A stretch of 62,311 nucleotides of DNA from contig NZ_JAAGNI010000172.1 of NCBI RefSeq assembly GCF_010550605.1, positions 1 to 62,311 of the forward strand, given 5' to 3'. This document shows, in pieces, positions 43,220 to 52,427 of this stretch (the stretch's first letter is position 1; each line of letters begins with the position of its first letter). The notes below the pieces were generated by a model, which made no database searches, was not told the origin of the DNA, and worked only from the letters and a program-made list of their open reading frames with translations. The DNA is from Streptomyces sp. SID9727. Its GTDB lineage: Bacteria > Actinomycetota > Actinomycetes > Streptomycetales > Streptomycetaceae. The position numbers were made by a program, and so were the translations under genes.

Positions 43220-44479
43220 ATGGCCGCGGGATATCTGGACATCCTCCGGGCGCGGCACGCCGCCAGGCTGCTGACGGGCACCCTGGTGGGCCGGCTGCCG
43301 AACGGCACCGCGAGCATCGCGATCGTGCTGTTCGTCCGGGCCGAGGGCGGCAGCTACAGCGTCGCCGGCGCGCTCGCGGCGGTGTACGGGCTGGCCACGG
43401 CGGTCGGGCAGCCCCTGCTCGGCCGGGCGGTGGACCTGTACGGGCAGCCGCGCGTCCAACTGCCCGCCGCCCTGGTGTCCGCGCTCGGTATGGCCCTCCT
43501 CGCCGTGGCGGGGACCGGCTCGCTCCCGCTCGCCTACGCGGCGGCGGCCGTGGCCGGTCTCTTCACGCCCCCGTTGGAGGGCGGCCTGCGGGCGCTGTGG
43601 CCGAGCGTGCTGGGCGGTGAGGACCGGGTGCACCGGGCCTATGCCATGGACGCCGTCGCGCAGGAGGTCATGTTCACGGCGGGCCCGCTGCTCGTGACGC
43701 TGCTGACCGCCCTCTGGTCGCCCGCCACGGCGCTGCTCGTCATCAACGCGATCGGGGTGCTCGGCGCGCTGTCGGTCGTGCTCTCCGAGCCCTCGCGGGC
43801 CTGGCGCTCCGCCCCGCGCGAGGCGCACTGGCTGGGCGCGCTGCGCTCGCCCGGACTGCTGGCGCTGCTCGGCTCGTTCTTCTTCGTGGGCCTGGCGCTG
43901 GGCTCGATCACCGTGGCCGCCATGGCGTACGCCGACGACCAGGGGCGGGAGTCGGTGTACGGCTGGCTGATGGCCGCGCTCGGCCTCGGTGCCCTGATCG
44001 GCGGGGCGGTCTACGGGGCGCGGCAGTGGGCGGGGGCGCCGGAGCGGCGGCTGCGGGTGATCGTGGCGCTGCTCGCGGTGGGCTATCTGCCGCTGGTGCT
44101 GACGCCCGGCCCGGTCGCGATGACCGTGCTGGCGGGCGTCTCCGGGGTGTTCCTCGCGCCGGCCGTCGCGTGCTCGTTCATCGTGGTCGACCGGCACGCC
44201 CCGCGCGGGACGGTGACGGAGGCGTTCTCGTGGCTCGTGACGACCTTCGGGGTGGGCGCGGCCGTGGGGACCGCGGTGGCCGGTCCGGCCGTCGAACTGG
44301 GCGGGACGGCGTGGAGCTTCGCGGTCGCGGGGGCCGGTGGAGTGGCGGCGCTGCTGGTGCTGCTGGCCACCGGAAGGGTGCTCGCGGCTCCGCCCCGTAC
44401 CGCCGTGGCGGTGCGAGGATCGGAAAATGATCGAAACGGTGCCGTCGAACCCGGTTTCAGCTCGGGCCATCAGGCGTAA
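43220..44479 (+). CDS. MFS transporter
   Basis: A 419-residue protein of the major facilitator superfamily with about 12 hydrophobic segments. It starts MAAGYLDILRARHAARLLTG after GAGGGAGAGGGG; two upstream in-frame ATG codons are possible but lack this site. It has the loop 2-3 region LLGRAVDLYGQPRV and FTPPLEGGLRALWPSVL. The substrate is unknown; sugar or drug efflux is typical for this small-loop type. It is probably controlled by the divergent LacI gene. It separates prcA from pafA, and its stop is only 9 bases before pafA. Confidence 0.85.
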   Translation: MAAGYLDILRARHAARLLTGTLVGRLPNGTASIAIVLFVRAEGGSYSVAGALAAVYGLATAVGQPLLGRAVDLYGQPRVQLPAALVSALGMALLAVAGTGSLPLAYAAAAVAGLFTPPLEGGLRALWPSVLGGEDRVHRAYAMDAVAQEVMFTAGPLLVTLLTALWSPATALLVINAIGVLGALSVVLSEPSRAWRSAPREAHWLGALRSPGLLALLGSFFFVGLALGSITVAAMAYADDQGRESVYGWLMAALGLGALIGGAVYGARQWAGAPERRLRVIVALLAVGYLPLVLTPGPVAMTVLAGVSGVFLAPAVACSFIVVDRHAPRGTVTEAFSWLVTTFGVGAAVGTAVAGPAVELGGTAWSFAVAGAGGVAALLVLLATGRVLAAPPRTAVAVRGSENDRNGAVEPGFSSGHQA

Positions 44480-44488
44480 TGTTCAGTC

Positions 44489-45850
44489 ATGGACCGCCGC
44501 ATTTTCGGGCTGGAGAACGAGTACGGCGTCACGTGCACGTTCAGGGGACAGCGCCGACTGTCTCCTGATGAAGTGGCGCGCTACCTCTTCCGCCGTGTTG
44601 TGTCATGGGGCCGCAGCAGCAATGTCTTTCTGCGGAACGGCGCCCGCCTCTACCTCGACGTGGGATCGCATCCGGAATATGCAACCCCCGAATGCGACAA
44701 CCTGACCGAGCTGGTCACCCACGACAAGTCCGGCGAGCGCATTCTCGAGGGCCTGCTCGTCGACGCCGAACGCCGCCTGCACGAGGAGGGAATCGCCGGC
44801 GACGTCTATCTCTTCAAGAACAACACCGACTCGGCGGGAAACTCCTACGGCTGCCACGAGAACTATCTCGTGGCCCGGCACGGGGAATTCTCCCGCCTCG
44901 CGGACATCCTCATTCCCTTCCTCGTCACCAGGCAGCTGATCTGCGGCGCCGGCAAGGTGCTCCAGACCCCGCGGGGCGCGGTCTACTGCGTCAGCCAGCG
45001 TGCCGAGCACATCTGGGAGGGCGTCAGCTCCGCGACGACGCGTTCCCGCCCGATCATCAACACCCGCGACGAGCCGCACGCGGACGCGGAGCGCTACCGC
45101 CGCCTCCACGTCATCGTCGGGGACTCCAACATGTCCGAGACGACCATGCTGCTCAAGGTCGGCGCGACCGACCTGGTGCTCCGCATGATCGAAGCGGGCA
45201 CGGTGATGCGGGACCTGACCCTGGAGAACCCGATCCGGGCGATCCGCGAGGTCAGCCACGACCCCACCGGTCAGCGCAAGGTCCGCCTCGCCAGTGGCCG
45301 GGAGGCGTCGGCCATAGAGGTGCAGCGCGAGTACTACGAGAAGGCCGTGGACTTCGTGGACCGCCGCGGCATCCGCACGGGCAACGTCGAGCGCGTCCTC
45401 GAACTGTGGGGCCGCACGCTCGACGCGATCGAGGCCGAGGACCTCGACCGGATCGACACCGAGATCGACTGGGTCATGAAGTACAAGCTCATCGAGCGGT
45501 ACCGGGCCAAGCACAACATGACCATGTCGAACCCGAGGGTCGCGCAGATAGACCTCGCCTACCACGACATCCACCGCCGGCGGGGGCTGTACTACCTCCT
45601 GGAGCGCAAGGGGCAGGCCGCGCGCATCTGCAACGACCTGAAGATCTTCGAGGGCAAGTCGGTGCCCCCGCAGACGACCAGGGCGCGGCTGCGCGGGGAC
45701 TTCATCCGGCGGGCCCAGGAGCAGCGGCGGGACTTCACCGTCGACTGGGTCCACCTCAAGCTCAACGACCAGGCGCAGCGCACGGTGCTGTGCAAGGACC
45801 CGTTCCGGTCGGTGGACGACCGGGTGGAGAAGCTGATCGCGGGTATGTGA
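44489..45850 (+). CDS. pafA: Pup ligase PafA
   Basis: A 453-residue enzyme that uses ATP to activate the C-terminal Glu of Pup and join it to substrate lysines. It begins [18 protein letters not shown] and has [20 protein letters not shown] with the catalytic Asp at about 57. It shares [20 protein letters not shown] and [20 protein letters not shown] with Dop but lacks the Dop loop. It starts 9 bases after the MFS gene; TAATGT just before it could be a -10. A strong terminator follows. Confidence 0.96.
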   Translation: MDRRIFGLENEYGVTCTFRGQRRLSPDEVARYLFRRVVSWGRSSNVFLRNGARLYLDVGSHPEYATPECDNLTELVTHDKSGERILEGLLVDAERRLHEEGIAGDVYLFKNNTDSAGNSYGCHENYLVARHGEFSRLADILIPFLVTRQLICGAGKVLQTPRGAVYCVSQRAEHIWEGVSSATTRSRPIINTRDEPHADAERYRRLHVIVGDSNMSETTMLLKVGATDLVLRMIEAGTVMRDLTLENPIRAIREVSHDPTGQRKVRLASGREASAIEVQREYYEKAVDFVDRRGIRTGNVERVLELWGRTLDAIEAEDLDRIDTEIDWVMKYKLIERYRAKHNMTMSNPRVAQIDLAYHDIHRRRGLYYLLERKGQAARICNDLKIFEGKSVPPQTTRARLRGDFIRRAQEQRRDFTVDWVHLKLNDQAQRTVLCKDPFRSVDDRVEKLIAGM

Positions 45851-45884
45851 GGCGCAGGGTACGCCCCGGCGCCCGGTGCGACTC

Positions 45885-45913
45885 GGGCCCCGTACGTTCC
45901 TCGTACGGGGCCC
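45885..45913 (+). terminator. Terminator after pafA
   Basis: Perfect 12-bp stem (45885-45896 with 45902-45913), 5-base loop, then TTCGT. It lies 34 bases after the pafA stop. Confidence 0.8.
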
Positions 45914-45993
45914 TTCGTACGGCCTAGAGTGGCGGGGTCCCGGAACCCCTGGGGCGTGTCCCCCACATATGCCGTCTGAGATCTGAGGAACCA

Positions 45994-46953
45994 GTGCGCC
46001 GACTTGCCGGCCTTCTCGTCGTCCCCCTGCTGATGTTGTCGTCAGCGGCCTGCGGCAGCGACGACAAGGGCTCCGACTCCGCTTCCGCCTCCGCGTCCGC
46101 CCCCTCCAAGGGCGGTTTCCCCGCCATCACCGCGGGCGCGAAGTTCGGCGAGAAGCCCACCCTGGCCAAGGGCACGGGTACGCCCCCCAAGGAGCTGAAG
46201 ACCAAGGTCATCAGCGAGGGCGACGGCGCGAAGCTGAAGAACGGCGACGTGACCCAGGTCAACTACCTCGGCCAGGCGTACGACTCCACCGAGCCGTTCG
46301 ACAACAGCTTCGACCGCAAGCAGCCGTTCGACCTGACGCTCGGCGCGGGCATGGTCATCCAGGGCTGGGAGAAGGGCCTGGTCGGCCAGAAGGTCGGCAG
46401 CAGGGTCCAGCTCGTCATCCCGCCGGACCTCGGTTACGGAGCCCAGGGCCAGGGCGACATCAAGCCGAACGCCACCCTGGTCTTCGTCGTGGACATCCTG
46501 AAGGCGAAGCAGATTCCGGCCTCGGCCAAGGGCACCGCGGTCGCCCAGGACAACACCGACCTCCCCAAGGTGGGCACCAACACCGACGGCAAGGCGCCGA
46601 GCGTCACCATTCCGAGCAAGGTCGACCCGCCCAAGAAGCTGGTCTCCGACTACGTGCTGGAGTCCAAGGGCGACGTGGTCAAGGAGACCGACTCGGTCGT
46701 CGTGAACTACGTGGCCAAGATCTGGAAGAGCGGCAAGGAGTTCGACAACACCTACACCACGGGCAAGACGCAGACCTTCCCGCTGGCGCAGGTCACCCTC
46801 AAGGGTCTGAAGGACGGCCTGGTCGGCAAGAAGATCGGCAGCCGGGTGCTGCTGGTCGTGCCGCCGGACCAGGGTCTCGGCGACAAGGAGCAGTCGGGCG
46901 TGCCCGCCAACTCCACGCTGGTCTTCGCCGTGGACCTCCTGGCGAAGATGTAA
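45994..46953 (+). CDS. Exported FKBP-type peptidyl-prolyl isomerase lipoprotein, two FKBP domains
   Basis: A 319-residue lipoprotein, GTG 45994. The signal peptide ends in the lipobox SSAAC, then a Ser/Asp-rich linker. FKBP domain 1 (about 80-170) has VTQVNYLGQAYDSTEPFDNS and GMVIQGWEKGLVGQKVGSRV. Domain 2 (about 225-319) is VVVNYVAKIWKSGKEFDNT and LKGLKDGLVGKKIGSRVLLV. Domain 1 has the usual VIQGW active-site edge, whereas domain 2 has VTLKG there, so only the first may be a good isomerase. It should help proteins fold outside the membrane. The next gene is a cytosolic FKBP. Confidence 0.92.
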   Translation: MRRLAGLLVVPLLMLSSAACGSDDKGSDSASASASAPSKGGFPAITAGAKFGEKPTLAKGTGTPPKELKTKVISEGDGAKLKNGDVTQVNYLGQAYDSTEPFDNSFDRKQPFDLTLGAGMVIQGWEKGLVGQKVGSRVQLVIPPDLGYGAQGQGDIKPNATLVFVVDILKAKQIPASAKGTAVAQDNTDLPKVGTNTDGKAPSVTIPSKVDPPKKLVSDYVLESKGDVVKETDSVVVNYVAKIWKSGKEFDNTYTTGKTQTFPLAQVTLKGLKDGLVGKKIGSRVLLVVPPDQGLGDKEQSGVPANSTLVFAVDLLAKM

Positions 46954-46996
46954 GACTGTCCCGGTTGCCCAGTTCATCAGTAAGAGGAGCAAGTCA

Positions 46997-47371
46997 GTGA
47001 GCATCGAGAAGCCCGAGGTCGACTTCCCGGGTGGCGAGCCGCCGGCCGATCTGGAGATCAAGGACCTCTGGGAGGGTGACGGCGAGGAGGCCAAGCCCGG
47101 CCAGTTCGTCTCCGTCCACTACGTGGGTGTCGCCTTCTCCACGGGCGAGGAGTTCGACGCCTCGTGGAACCGCGGCAAGCCGCTGCAGTTCCAGCTCGGT
47201 GCCGGCCAGGTCATCGAGGGCTGGGACAAGGGCGTGCAGGGCATGAAGGTCGGCGGCCGCCGCCAGCTGATCATCCCCGCGCACCTCGCCTACGGCGACC
47301 GCGGCGCCGGCGGTGGCGCGATCGCCCCGGGTGAGACGCTGATCTTCGTCTGCGACCTGGTCGCCGTCTGA
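46997..47371 (+). CDS. FKBP-type peptidyl-prolyl cis-trans isomerase
   Basis: A 124-residue single FKBP domain, GTG 46997 after AAGAGGAG. Classical features are QFVSVHYVGVAFSTGEEFDA, FQLGAGQVIEGWDKGVQGMK (the VI-x-GW active-site edge) and IPAHLAYGDRGAGG. There is no signal peptide, so it is cytosolic. It follows the two-domain lipoprotein by 43 bases and probably shares its message. A hairpin ends the pair. Confidence 0.95.
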   Translation: MSIEKPEVDFPGGEPPADLEIKDLWEGDGEEAKPGQFVSVHYVGVAFSTGEEFDASWNRGKPLQFQLGAGQVIEGWDKGVQGMKVGGRRQLIIPAHLAYGDRGAGGGAIAPGETLIFVCDLVAV

Positions 47372-47390
47372 TCCGCGCGCGGTAGCAGCA

Positions 47391-47416
47391 GGGCCCGTAC
47401 CGCGAGGTGCGGGCCC
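47391..47416 (+). terminator. Hairpin after the FKBP pair
   Basis: GGGCCCGTACC and GGTGCGGGCCC pair over 11 bases with one wobble around GCGA. It separates the FKBP genes from pafBC. Confidence 0.7.
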
Positions 47417-47476
47417 TCGTGCCGCGGCGGGCGACGATTGCCCCGTCGCGATCGTTGCCCGCCGCGGCACTGGCTT

Positions 47477-47504
47477 TTGTCCGGACACCCCGGGGCGGTA
47501 CGGT
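47477..47504 (+). promoter_or_regulatory. Candidate pafBC promoter
   Basis: TTGTCC (47477-47482) and TACGGT (47499-47504) with a 16-base spacer form a normal-looking housekeeping promoter 33 bases before pafB. It lacks the 8-base PafBC-type spacing, so self-activation is not suggested. Confidence 0.55.
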
Positions 47505-47537
47505 CGAGCGTCGTAGAGCACGAGGGAAAGGGCGTCG

Positions 47538-48491
47538 ATGGCGATTGCCAAGGCCGAGCGGCTGATGAACCTGGCGCTGTGTCTGCTGGGGACCCGGCGC
47601 CCGCTCAGCAAGCGCGAGCTGCGCGCCTCCATCGAGGCGTACCTCGAAGCGGCTTCCGACGACGCCTTCAACCGGATGTTCGAGCGGGACAAGGACGACC
47701 TGCGCGAGCTCGGCCTGGTCATCGAGACCGTGGAGAACCTGGACGGCGACACCGGCTATCTCGCCCGCCGCGACAGCAACCGGCTGCCGCCCATCACGCT
47801 GGACGCCGAGGAGGCCGCCGCGCTCGGCCTGGCCGCGAAGGTCTGGCAGCAGGCCCGCCTCGCCGGCGCGGCCAGCGGGGCCCTGCAGAAGCTGCGGGCG
47901 GCCGGGATGCCCGAGGCCGAGGACGCCTACGAGGTGCACAGCGCCCTCGAACCCCGCATCCCCGTCCACGAGGCCGCGTTCGAACCCCTGATGCTGGCCT
48001 GCCGCGACCGCCGCCCGGTGACCTTCGACTACCGCAAGGCCAACGCCGCCCAGCCCGAGCAGCGCCAGGTCGAGCCGTGGACCCTGGAATGCTGGCGCGG
48101 CCACTGGTATCTCGCCGGCTGGGACCGGGAGCGGGGCGCCGAGCGCGTCTTCCGGCTCTCCCGGATCACCGGAAAGGTGCGCTCCCGGGCCGGCGCCTTC
48201 ACCGCCGAGGTGCCCGACGTGGTCACCGTCCGCGAGACCGTGGAGAGCTGGGCCGGCGAGACGGCCACCCGGACCGCCCTGATCAGGCTCCGCACCGACT
48301 CCGGCTACCCGCTGCGCGCCCGGGCCCTGTCGGTCCGGGAACTCGGGAACGGGTGGGACGAGTTGGAGATCCCGTACGGACACGGCCTGGACGCCTGGCT
48401 CGTGGAATTCGGGCCCGACGTCGTCGTGACCGGACCCGAGGACCTGCGGGCCGACGTGGTGGACCGGCTGCGCGCCGTGGCCAAGGACTGA
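47538..48491 (+). CDS. pafB: WYL-domain transcriptional activator PafB
   Basis: A 317-residue protein. The N-terminal winged helix (about 1-75) has MAIAKAERLMNLALCLLGTR and FERDKDDLRELGLVIE. A linker follows, then a WYL domain (about 145-225) with VTFDYRKANAAQPEQRQVEP and WYLAGWDRERGAERVFRLSR. A C-terminal WCX extension ends the protein. With PafC it forms the PafBC activator that turns on RecA-independent damage genes in mycobacteria (family knowledge). The gene order after pafA agrees with that identity. The pafC start is 14 bases after its stop. Confidence 0.93.
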   Translation: MAIAKAERLMNLALCLLGTRRPLSKRELRASIEAYLEAASDDAFNRMFERDKDDLRELGLVIETVENLDGDTGYLARRDSNRLPPITLDAEEAAALGLAAKVWQQARLAGAASGALQKLRAAGMPEAEDAYEVHSALEPRIPVHEAAFEPLMLACRDRRPVTFDYRKANAAQPEQRQVEPWTLECWRGHWYLAGWDRERGAERVFRLSRITGKVRSRAGAFTAEVPDVVTVRETVESWAGETATRTALIRLRTDSGYPLRARALSVRELGNGWDELEIPYGHGLDAWLVEFGPDVVVTGPEDLRADVVDRLRAVAKD

Positions 48492-48505
48492 GGGGACCGT
48501 AATCC

Positions 48506-49462
48506 ATGGCCACGAACGCCATCGACCAGACGCGCCGGATGCTCTCCCTGGTGACGTACCTCCGTGAGCGCCCCGGCGCCCACGTCCAGGACGTCGCCCG
48601 GGCCTTCGGGATCACCGAGGACGAGCTGATCTCCGACCTGGACGTGCTGCCCATGTGCGGGACCAGCTTCCGGGGCGGCGACCTGCTCGACATCGACACC
48701 GACGGCGACCGCATCTGGTGGCACAACGCGGACGACGTCGCCGAACCGCTGCGGCTCGCCGCCGACGAGGCGACGGCCCTGCTGGTCGCCGCCCGTGCCG
48801 TGGCGACCCTGCCCGGGCTGCGCGAGAGCGACCGGCAGGCGCTGCTGCGGGCCACGGCCAAGCTGGAGACCGCCGCCGGAGAGGTGGGCGCCGCCAGCTC
48901 ACGGCTCTCGGTCACCTTCGAGTCCGAGGGCGGCGTCTTCGCCGAGGTGGACCGGGCCATCTCGGAGCGGCGCCGGCTGTGGCTGCGCTACTACTCGCCC
49001 GCCCGCGACGAGCTCACCGAGCGCGAGGTGGACCCGATCCGGCTCTTCGCCGTCGGCCACACCTACATGGAGGCGTGGTGCCGCTCGTCCGAGGACCGGC
49101 GCACCTTCCGCCTCGACCGGGTCGCCGAGATCCGGCTGCTCGACGAGCCCGCCGCCCCGCCCGAGCTGGAGCTGCGGGACCTGTCCGAGGGGCTGGTCCA
49201 GCCGGCCGCCGAGGACCCGGAAGTCGTCATCGAGGTCGGCCCCGGCGGGCGCTGGGTCGCCGAGTACTACCCGCACGACCGGGCGGAGGAGCGGCCCGAC
49301 GGCGGTCTGCGGATCACCCTGCGCTCCCCGGACCCGGCCTCGCTGCGCCGGCTCGCGCTGCGGCTCGGCCGGGAGGGGCACATCGTCTCGCCCCCGGAGC
49401 TGGCCGAGAGCGCGCGGAGTGCGGCGCGGGCGGCGCTCGCCGCGTACGACGGCACGGCCTGA
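48506..49462 (+). CDS. pafC: WYL-domain transcriptional activator PafC
   Basis: A 318-residue partner of PafB with the same layout. The HTH region is MLSLVTYLRERPGAHVQDVA and FGITEDELISDLDVLPMCG. The WYL domain (about 150-225) contains RRLWLRYYSPARDELTEREV and TYMEAWCRSSEDRRTFRLDR. A WCX C-terminal domain follows. PafB and PafC are separate proteins here, as in mycobacteria, not fused as in some actinobacteria. Probable targets inside the window are the RecB-like exonuclease, the helicase and perhaps pup, judged from their promoters. Confidence 0.93.
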   Translation: MATNAIDQTRRMLSLVTYLRERPGAHVQDVARAFGITEDELISDLDVLPMCGTSFRGGDLLDIDTDGDRIWWHNADDVAEPLRLAADEATALLVAARAVATLPGLRESDRQALLRATAKLETAAGEVGAASSRLSVTFESEGGVFAEVDRAISERRRLWLRYYSPARDELTEREVDPIRLFAVGHTYMEAWCRSSEDRRTFRLDRVAEIRLLDEPAAPPELELRDLSEGLVQPAAEDPEVVIEVGPGGRWVAEYYPHDRAEERPDGGLRITLRSPDPASLRRLALRLGREGHIVSPPELAESARSAARAALAAYDGTA

Positions 49463-49478
49463 AGGGACGGCTGCAGAC

Positions 49479-49757
49479 ATGGGCCACCTGTCCGCGCTGC
49501 CGGGCCGCGCCGCCGTACCGACCGCGGCGGTGCCGGAGTCGGCGCGCTTCAAGGCCGCCTGCCCCGACTGCCGCGCGCGGTCCGAGCTGGCGGCGGCGGA
49601 GTTCCGGCTGGTGATCGGCGCGACCAGCCGCACCACCTTCTACTCCTTCACCTGCCCCGACTGCGCCGCGTGCGTCCGCAAACCGGCGGGGGAGCGGATA
49701 GTGGAGCTCCTCACCGACGGCGGCGTACGGACGCTGCGCCTGCACACCGGCTCCTGA
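49479..49757 (+). CDS. Small zinc-ribbon-like protein, unknown function
   Basis: A 92-residue protein. Two Cys-x2-Cys knuckles, in ACPDCRARSEL and TCPDCAACVRK, are separated by about 30 residues, the pattern of a zinc ribbon. Between them lies a beta-rich stretch (FRLVIGATSRTTFYSF). The C-terminal tail has RIVELLTDGGVRTLRLH. No named family was recognised. It starts 16 bases after pafC and ends 14 bases before the next small gene, so it is likely co-transcribed with pafBC. It could bind nucleic acid or a partner protein. Confidence 0.75.
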   Translation: MGHLSALPGRAAVPTAAVPESARFKAACPDCRARSELAAAEFRLVIGATSRTTFYSFTCPDCAACVRKPAGERIVELLTDGGVRTLRLHTGS

Positions 49758-49771
49758 AAGGCTCCTCGCGC

Positions 49772-49969
49772 ATGTTCTGGCCCATGCTCGCCATCGCCCT
49801 GGGATTCCTCGGAATCGCCGTGCTCGGCGTGCTCGCCATCAGGGTGTTCGTCGAGGCCCAGCGCCTCGGCAACCAGGTGACCCGCACCACGGAGCGCATC
49901 AACCGCGCCGCCGACGACCTGGAGCGCGCGGCCGAACGGCTCGCCGCCACGGGAAAGACGCTGCCCTAG
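49772..49969 (+). CDS. Small single-span membrane protein, unknown function
   Basis: A 65-residue protein starting MFWPMLAIALGFLGIAVLGV, a single membrane helix. A charged helix (VEAQRLGNQVTRTTERINRA) that could be coiled coil follows. Its layout resembles small DUF948-like or TatB-like anchors, but no family is certain. It lies between the zinc-ribbon gene and tatA, at the end of the pafBC transcript; a stretch of over 200 bases separates it from tatA. Confidence 0.65.
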   Translation: MFWPMLAIALGFLGIAVLGVLAIRVFVEAQRLGNQVTRTTERINRAADDLERAAERLAATGKTLP

Positions 49970-50074
49970 AGGCCCCGTAGACGCGGCCTCCTGTTTCCAG
50001 GGCCCGGGAGGTACGCTGCTGCAAGACGGCCCAGGCAGGGAGGTGCGGGCCGCAATCGAAAGTATGCACGGGCA

Positions 50075-50105
50075 TTGCCTCGCGTTTACTCCCGCGGGTT
50101 ACGAT
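50075..50105 (+). promoter_or_regulatory. Candidate tatA promoter
   Basis: TTGCCT (50075-50080) and TACGAT (50100-50105) with a 19-base spacer, 86 bases before tatA. A reasonable housekeeping-type promoter. Confidence 0.45.
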
Positions 50106-50191
50106 CGCTGCCGGCGCATCGTCGGACGTGTATCCGCCACTCAAGGGCAGCGAGCCCACCTCCAGCCGCCTCAGCCAGAAGGAAGCACACC

Positions 50192-50479
50192 ATGGGCAAT
50201 CTGAAGCCTCTCGAGATCGTATTGATCATCGCTGTCATCCTGCTGTTGTTCGGCGCCAAGAAGCTTCCCGACATGGCCCGTTCGCTGGGCAAGTCGGCCC
50301 GCATCCTCAAGAGCGAGGCCAAGGCCATGAAGAAGGACGACGAGCCGACGGCCGCCGCCACCACGGACGCCGCCGCCGACCAGGGCACCCAGCAGGCAGC
50401 GCGTACGATCCAGGCCGCGCCCGGTGACGTCACCAGCTCCCGCCCGGTGAGCGAAGCGAAGCCCACCACCCAGAGCTGA
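50192..50479 (+). CDS. tatA: Twin-arginine translocase subunit TatA
   Basis: A 95-residue protein with a short N-terminal membrane helix ([20 protein letters not shown]), the FGAKKLP hinge and an amphipathic helix ([20 protein letters not shown]). An unstructured Ala/Thr-rich tail follows. It oligomerises to form the pore for folded Tat substrates. ATG 50192 has AGAAGGAAG upstream. tatC follows 51 bases later, so the two form an operon. Confidence 0.95.
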   Translation: MGNLKPLEIVLIIAVILLLFGAKKLPDMARSLGKSARILKSEAKAMKKDDEPTAAATTDAAADQGTQQAARTIQAAPGDVTSSRPVSEAKPTTQS

Positions 50480-50530
50480 CCGCGCTGACGGACTCTTCCG
50501 TCAGCCGCCGCACGAGACGAGGGAAGTGGG

Positions 50531-51481
50531 TTGCTCAAGTCTGCCCGCAAGCAGGAGAAGGACAGCGAGGGGCGGATGCCTCTCGCTGATCACCTGCGAG
50601 AGTTGCGTAACCGACTGTTGGTCGCCGTCGTGGCGATCCTCGTGATCACCACGGTCACGGCCTTCTTCTACAACGACCTGATCAGCTTCCTGATCCATCC
50701 GGTCCTGGAGTCGGTCGGTTGCGCCCATGGTGAGACGAGGCAGTCCAACGGCAACCCGTGCGCCGAGATGACGGTGCAGGGCTTCGTCGCGCCCTTCTCC
50801 ATCGCCCTCAAGGTCTCACTCATGGCGGGAGTGGTGTTCTCCACCCCGGTCTGGCTCTACCAGCTGTGGGCGTTCCTCGCCCCCGGCCTGCACAAGCACG
50901 AGAGGCGCTACGCGCTCAGCTTCGTCGGCATCGGTGTCCCGCTCTTCCTGGTCGGCGCCGCCCTCGCCTACATCCTGATGCCGCAGACGGCGGCCGTGCT
51001 GCAGGAATTCACCCCCGACGACACGAAGCCCCTGCTGCCGATCGACGACTACCTCAACATCGTCACGCGCATGGTGGTCGTGTTCGGCCTCGCCTTCGAG
51101 CTGCCCCTGCTGCTCGTCCTGCTGAACTTCACCGGGATACTCACGGCCAAGCGGCTCGGCTCCTGGTGGCGCGCGATGGTCATGGGCATCACGGTCTTCG
51201 CCGCGGTGGCCACGCCCACCGGTGACCCGCTCACGATGCTGACGCTGGCCGCGCCCATCGTGCTGCTGTACTTCCTCGCCCTCGGCATCTGCGTCGCCAA
51301 CGACCAGCGCCGGAAGCGGAAGAACCCGGACGCCGACCTGGACGACGACGAGGCGTCGCAGCTCGACCTCACCCCCGAGGACATCGGCGACATGGAACAG
51401 GTGTCGGCGTCGCCCACGCTGCCCGGCCAGGCCGACGGCGGACGGTCCTCGGCGCGCGACGGTTACGACGACATCACCTGA
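50531..51481 (+). CDS. tatC: Twin-arginine translocase subunit TatC
   Basis: A 316-residue, six-span membrane protein that recognises Tat signal peptides. It starts at TTG 50531 (GAGGGAAG upstream), followed by EGRMPLADHLRELRNRLLVA, the conserved N-terminal TatC motif. It continues with FSTPVWLYQLWAFLAPGLHKHERR and FGLAFELPLLLVLL. The C-terminal ~55 residues are an acidic cytoplasmic tail longer than that of E. coli TatC. The stop lies 17 bases before the diacylglycerol kinase start. Confidence 0.95.
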   Translation: MLKSARKQEKDSEGRMPLADHLRELRNRLLVAVVAILVITTVTAFFYNDLISFLIHPVLESVGCAHGETRQSNGNPCAEMTVQGFVAPFSIALKVSLMAGVVFSTPVWLYQLWAFLAPGLHKHERRYALSFVGIGVPLFLVGAALAYILMPQTAAVLQEFTPDDTKPLLPIDDYLNIVTRMVVVFGLAFELPLLLVLLNFTGILTAKRLGSWWRAMVMGITVFAAVATPTGDPLTMLTLAAPIVLLYFLALGICVANDQRRKRKNPDADLDDDEASQLDLTPEDIGDMEQVSASPTLPGQADGGRSSARDGYDDIT

Positions 51482-51498
51482 CCTTGTAGGGTCCCCGG

Positions 51499-52416
51499 GT
51501 GACCAGCGAGATCACCCTCTTCGTCAATCCCACCGCGGGACGCGGCCGGGGCGCGCGAGCCGCGCAGCCGGCCGCTTCCGCGTTGCGGGAGGCCGGCTTC
51601 TCCGTACGCACGATCCTCGGCGAGGACGCCGGTGACGCGCTGCGCCGGGCCCGGGACGCGGTCGCGGAGGGCACGGGCGCGCTCATAGCCGTCGGCGGGG
51701 ACGGGCTCATGTCGCTGGCCCTCCAGGCGGTCGCCGGGACGCTCACCCCGCTCGGCGTGGTGGCGGTGGGGACGGGCAACGACTTCGCGCGCGCCCTGGG
51801 CCTGCCGGTACGCGACCCGCAGGCGTCGGGCCGGCTCGCCGCCGACGCGCTCAAGGGCCGGGCGCCCGTGCGCGAGATCGACCTCGGCCGGACCGGGGAG
51901 CGCTGGTTCGGCTCCGTGCTCGCCTCCGGCTTCGACTCCCGGGTCAACGACCGGGGCAACCGGATGCGCTGGGTGGGCGGCCGCTTCAAGTACGACCTGG
52001 CGATCCTCGCCGAGCTGGCCGCCTTCAAGCCGGTCACGTACCGCATGGCGCTCGACGGCGGCCCCGCGCGCGAGATCCGGGCGACGCTCGTCGCGGTCGG
52101 CAACGGCACCTCGTACGGCGGCGGCATGCGCATCTGCGCGGACGCGGACATGGCTGACGGCCTCTTCGACATCACGGTGGTCGGTGAGTGCAGCCGTACG
52201 ACCCTGCTCAAGGTCTTCCCCCGGGTGTACAGGGGGACCCACCTCAGCCACCCCGTCGTCACCGTGCACCGGGCCTCGTCGGTCACCCTCGAAGCCGTCG
52301 GCGTCACCGCGTACGCGGACGGCGAACCGCTCGGCGCGCTTCCGCTGACCGCCGCCTGCGTGCCGAAGGCCGTACAGGTGCTGGGGGCCGCCCCGGCCTC
52401 TGTCATGGGCGATTAA
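51499..52416 (+). CDS. Diacylglycerol/lipid kinase family protein
   Basis: A 305-residue DAGK-catalytic-domain protein of the YegS/DgkB type. It has ITLFVNPTAGRGRGARA (N-terminal NPxxG), the ATP-binding GALIAVGGDGLMSLALQAVAG, and GVVAVGTGNDFARALGL (GTGNDFAR signature). It probably phosphorylates diacylglycerol or a related lipid at the membrane; the exact substrate is not visible. GTG 51499 lies 6 bases after TAGGGT (51487-51492), whose -35 could be TTACGA at 51463-51468. The message may be leaderless or be a continuation from tatAC. Confidence 0.88.
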   Translation: MTSEITLFVNPTAGRGRGARAAQPAASALREAGFSVRTILGEDAGDALRRARDAVAEGTGALIAVGGDGLMSLALQAVAGTLTPLGVVAVGTGNDFARALGLPVRDPQASGRLAADALKGRAPVREIDLGRTGERWFGSVLASGFDSRVNDRGNRMRWVGGRFKYDLAILAELAAFKPVTYRMALDGGPAREIRATLVAVGNGTSYGGGMRICADADMADGLFDITVVGECSRTTLLKVFPRVYRGTHLSHPVVTVHRASSVTLEAVGVTAYADGEPLGALPLTAACVPKAVQVLGAAPASVMGD

Positions 52417-52427
52417 AGATCGCGTCA

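Noticed and set aside
47477..47500. TTGTCCGGA before pafB as a PafBC site
   Set aside because: The R position is C, and the only -10-like box is 16 bases from TTGTCC, a normal sigma-70 spacing.
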